Of a stretch of 63,226 nt of DNA, positions 62,401 to 63,226 are shown in pieces; position 1 is the stretch's first letter, and the number at the start of each line of letters is the position of its first letter. Source of the stretch: CAYVTZ01 sp964454685 (GTDB lineage Bacteria > Bacillota > Clostridia > Christensenellales > Christensenellaceae); NCBI GenBank assembly GCA_964454685.1, contig CAYVTZ010000015.1, positions 1 to 63,226 of the forward strand, given 5' to 3'. The notes under the pieces are model-generated. The model made no database searches and was not told the origin of the DNA. It saw only the letters and a list, made by a program, of their open reading frames with translations. The position numbers and the translations under genes are program-made.

Positions 62401-63226
62401 GCATACTTTGAGTGTCTTTTGCATTGCGCTGTTTGCGCTATCGCTTGCAGGCTGCCGGCTTGCGCAACCCCATCTTGCCGAAGGCAAGCAACAGGACCGT
62501 CTGGTCGGCGTTTTCATCACAGACGAATACCTCGATTTGTTTGATCTGGAAGGGTATCTCACAAAAAACCAAGACGGCTTCTCCGGCGGCGAGCAGCAAC
62601 TGAGCGGCAATGCCGAGGCGTATCAAGGTCGCCTGTACGCCAGCGTCGCACCACAATCGCAGAACAAGGCATATACCTTCGGAACAGTGGACGGCATTTA
62701 TTGTTTTGAATTGAAAACGCTGGATGAGGGCGGTGAATCATATACGCGCACCCACGTTTCAGATGAAATTTCAGATCTCAGCTTTCATGTAAGCGTTGAT
62801 GATAACGGGGAAACGACCACGATGGACGCAACCGTCTATCTCCCGCCAGGCAACACAGCATATTACCTGAACCCCGTATTTGAGGATGCCGATGGAGCTA
62901 TCTACGCCACCAGCGGCAGCGGAATCAGCATGAGTAGCCTGGAGACGGAAAACCAGACATACACCCCCGCATCCGAAGGGCAAACGTGCTTCCAAACATT
63001 AGAGCAGCGTGTCGCCACGAGCGATGCAGGCAGCAGCAGCGCGCAAACCACCACCATCCGCGTCACATTTGAGACCATACTCCCGCCTCAGTCCGTCACA
63101 CTGCTTGCAATGGACGCAAGCAACACCGTGCTTTCCCGCCAAACCTACGCACCGGGTACGCTCCCCGAATCCATCACCCCCACAGCTGACACCGCCTATT
63201 TCATTGTAGAAAGCAAAACGGCCGCT
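62390..63226 (+). CDS. lipoprotein of unknown function, cut by the window end
   Basis: The frame is open from ATG 62390 to the last base (279 codons so far). It starts inside the end of the regulator gene, with GGAGGAAG upstream. The product has a type II signal peptide with lipobox SLAGC (cysteine at residue 22) and a strand-rich, Ser/Thr-rich exterior domain. A DRLVGVFITDEYLDLFDLEGYL segment follows the signal. The rest shows no named domain. The C-terminus is missing. Confidence 0.75.
   Translation, partial: MKIKHTLSVFCIALFALSLAGCRLAQPHLAEGKQQDRLVGVFITDEYLDLFDLEGYLTKNQDGFSGGEQQLSGNAEAYQGRLYASVAPQSQNKAYTFGTVDGIYCFELKTLDEGGESYTRTHVSDEISDLSFHVSVDDNGETTTMDATVYLPPGNTAYYLNPVFEDADGAIYATSGSGISMSSLETENQTYTPASEGQTCFQTLEQRVATSDAGSSSAQTTTIRVTFETILPPQSVTLLAMDASNTVLSRQTYAPGTLPESITPTADTAYFIVESKTAA

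Overview
The window looks like draft sequence from an anaerobic Firmicute, probably a member of the Clostridia. The signs are SigA-type promoters (TTGACA-N17/18-TATAAT class), strong GGAGG ribosome sites, frequent TTG/GTG starts, an Agr-type cyclic-peptide quorum-sensing locus, Clostridia-type DUF4860 and DUF4355 genes, and PadR/HAAS and YozG/DUF2975 pairs. The genus cannot be fixed from the window. There are two 100-N assembly gaps (31326-31425 and 39878-39977). No tRNA, rRNA or CRISPR array was seen.

Layout. 1-288: the right end of an IS256-family element, inserted into the last gene of a minus-strand operon. That operon carries a small secreted protein, a lipoprotein, a frameshifted paralogue of that lipoprotein and a truncated membrane peptide. 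3.7-6.9 kb: an agr-like locus with agrC-agrA-agrB on the plus strand and a 43-residue agrD gene on the minus strand. The two sides share a divergent promoter region with 21-bp-phased direct repeats that look like a LytTR operator. A candidate small RNA lies next to it. 7.0-8.6 kb: PadR regulator plus a FtsW/RodA-like membrane protein. 8.7-15.0 kb: MacAB-type export operon (adaptor, permease, lipoprotein, ATPase), divergent from an OmpR-type two-component system and sharing an inverted-repeat operator with it. 15.2-26.0 kb: a sugar or polyol operon (ribose-type ABC importer, two UroD/MtaA-like proteins, SDR dehydrogenase, ribulokinase-like kinase, pentulose-phosphate epimerase) with a divergent ROK repressor. 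26.4-31.3 kb: a compact type IV pilus/type II secretion-like operon (transglutaminase-like lipoprotein, PilC, four pilin-like proteins, PilT). 31.6-40.4 kb: one giant surface protein of InlB-type and MBG-type repeats with three C-terminal membrane segments. 41.2-50.4 kb: a complete chemosensory operon (CheA-CheW-MCP-CheB-CheR-CheY-CheX-HD-GYP) with no flagellar genes in view. 50.6-53.5 kb: a stripped phage-derived cassette (capsid, scaffold, two small proteins, repressor). 53.7-55.0 kb: a second HD-GYP protein. 55.1-59.2 kb: a siderophore or heme ABC importer followed by a TIM-barrel isomerase-like gene. 59.5-60.9 kb: PadR plus HAAS membrane protein. 61.2-63.2 kb: DUF2975 protein, YozG-like regulator and a lipoprotein cut by the window end.

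How it fits together. Much of the window concerns surface behaviour and signalling: peptide quorum sensing, pilus-like machinery, a giant adhesin-like protein, a chemosensory array ending in a c-di-GMP phosphodiesterase, and a second HD-GYP protein. The least ordinary items are the divergent agrD with its shared operator, the isolated capsid plus scaffold under what looks like a repressor switch, and the frameshifted lipoprotein whose break sits on an A8 slippery run.
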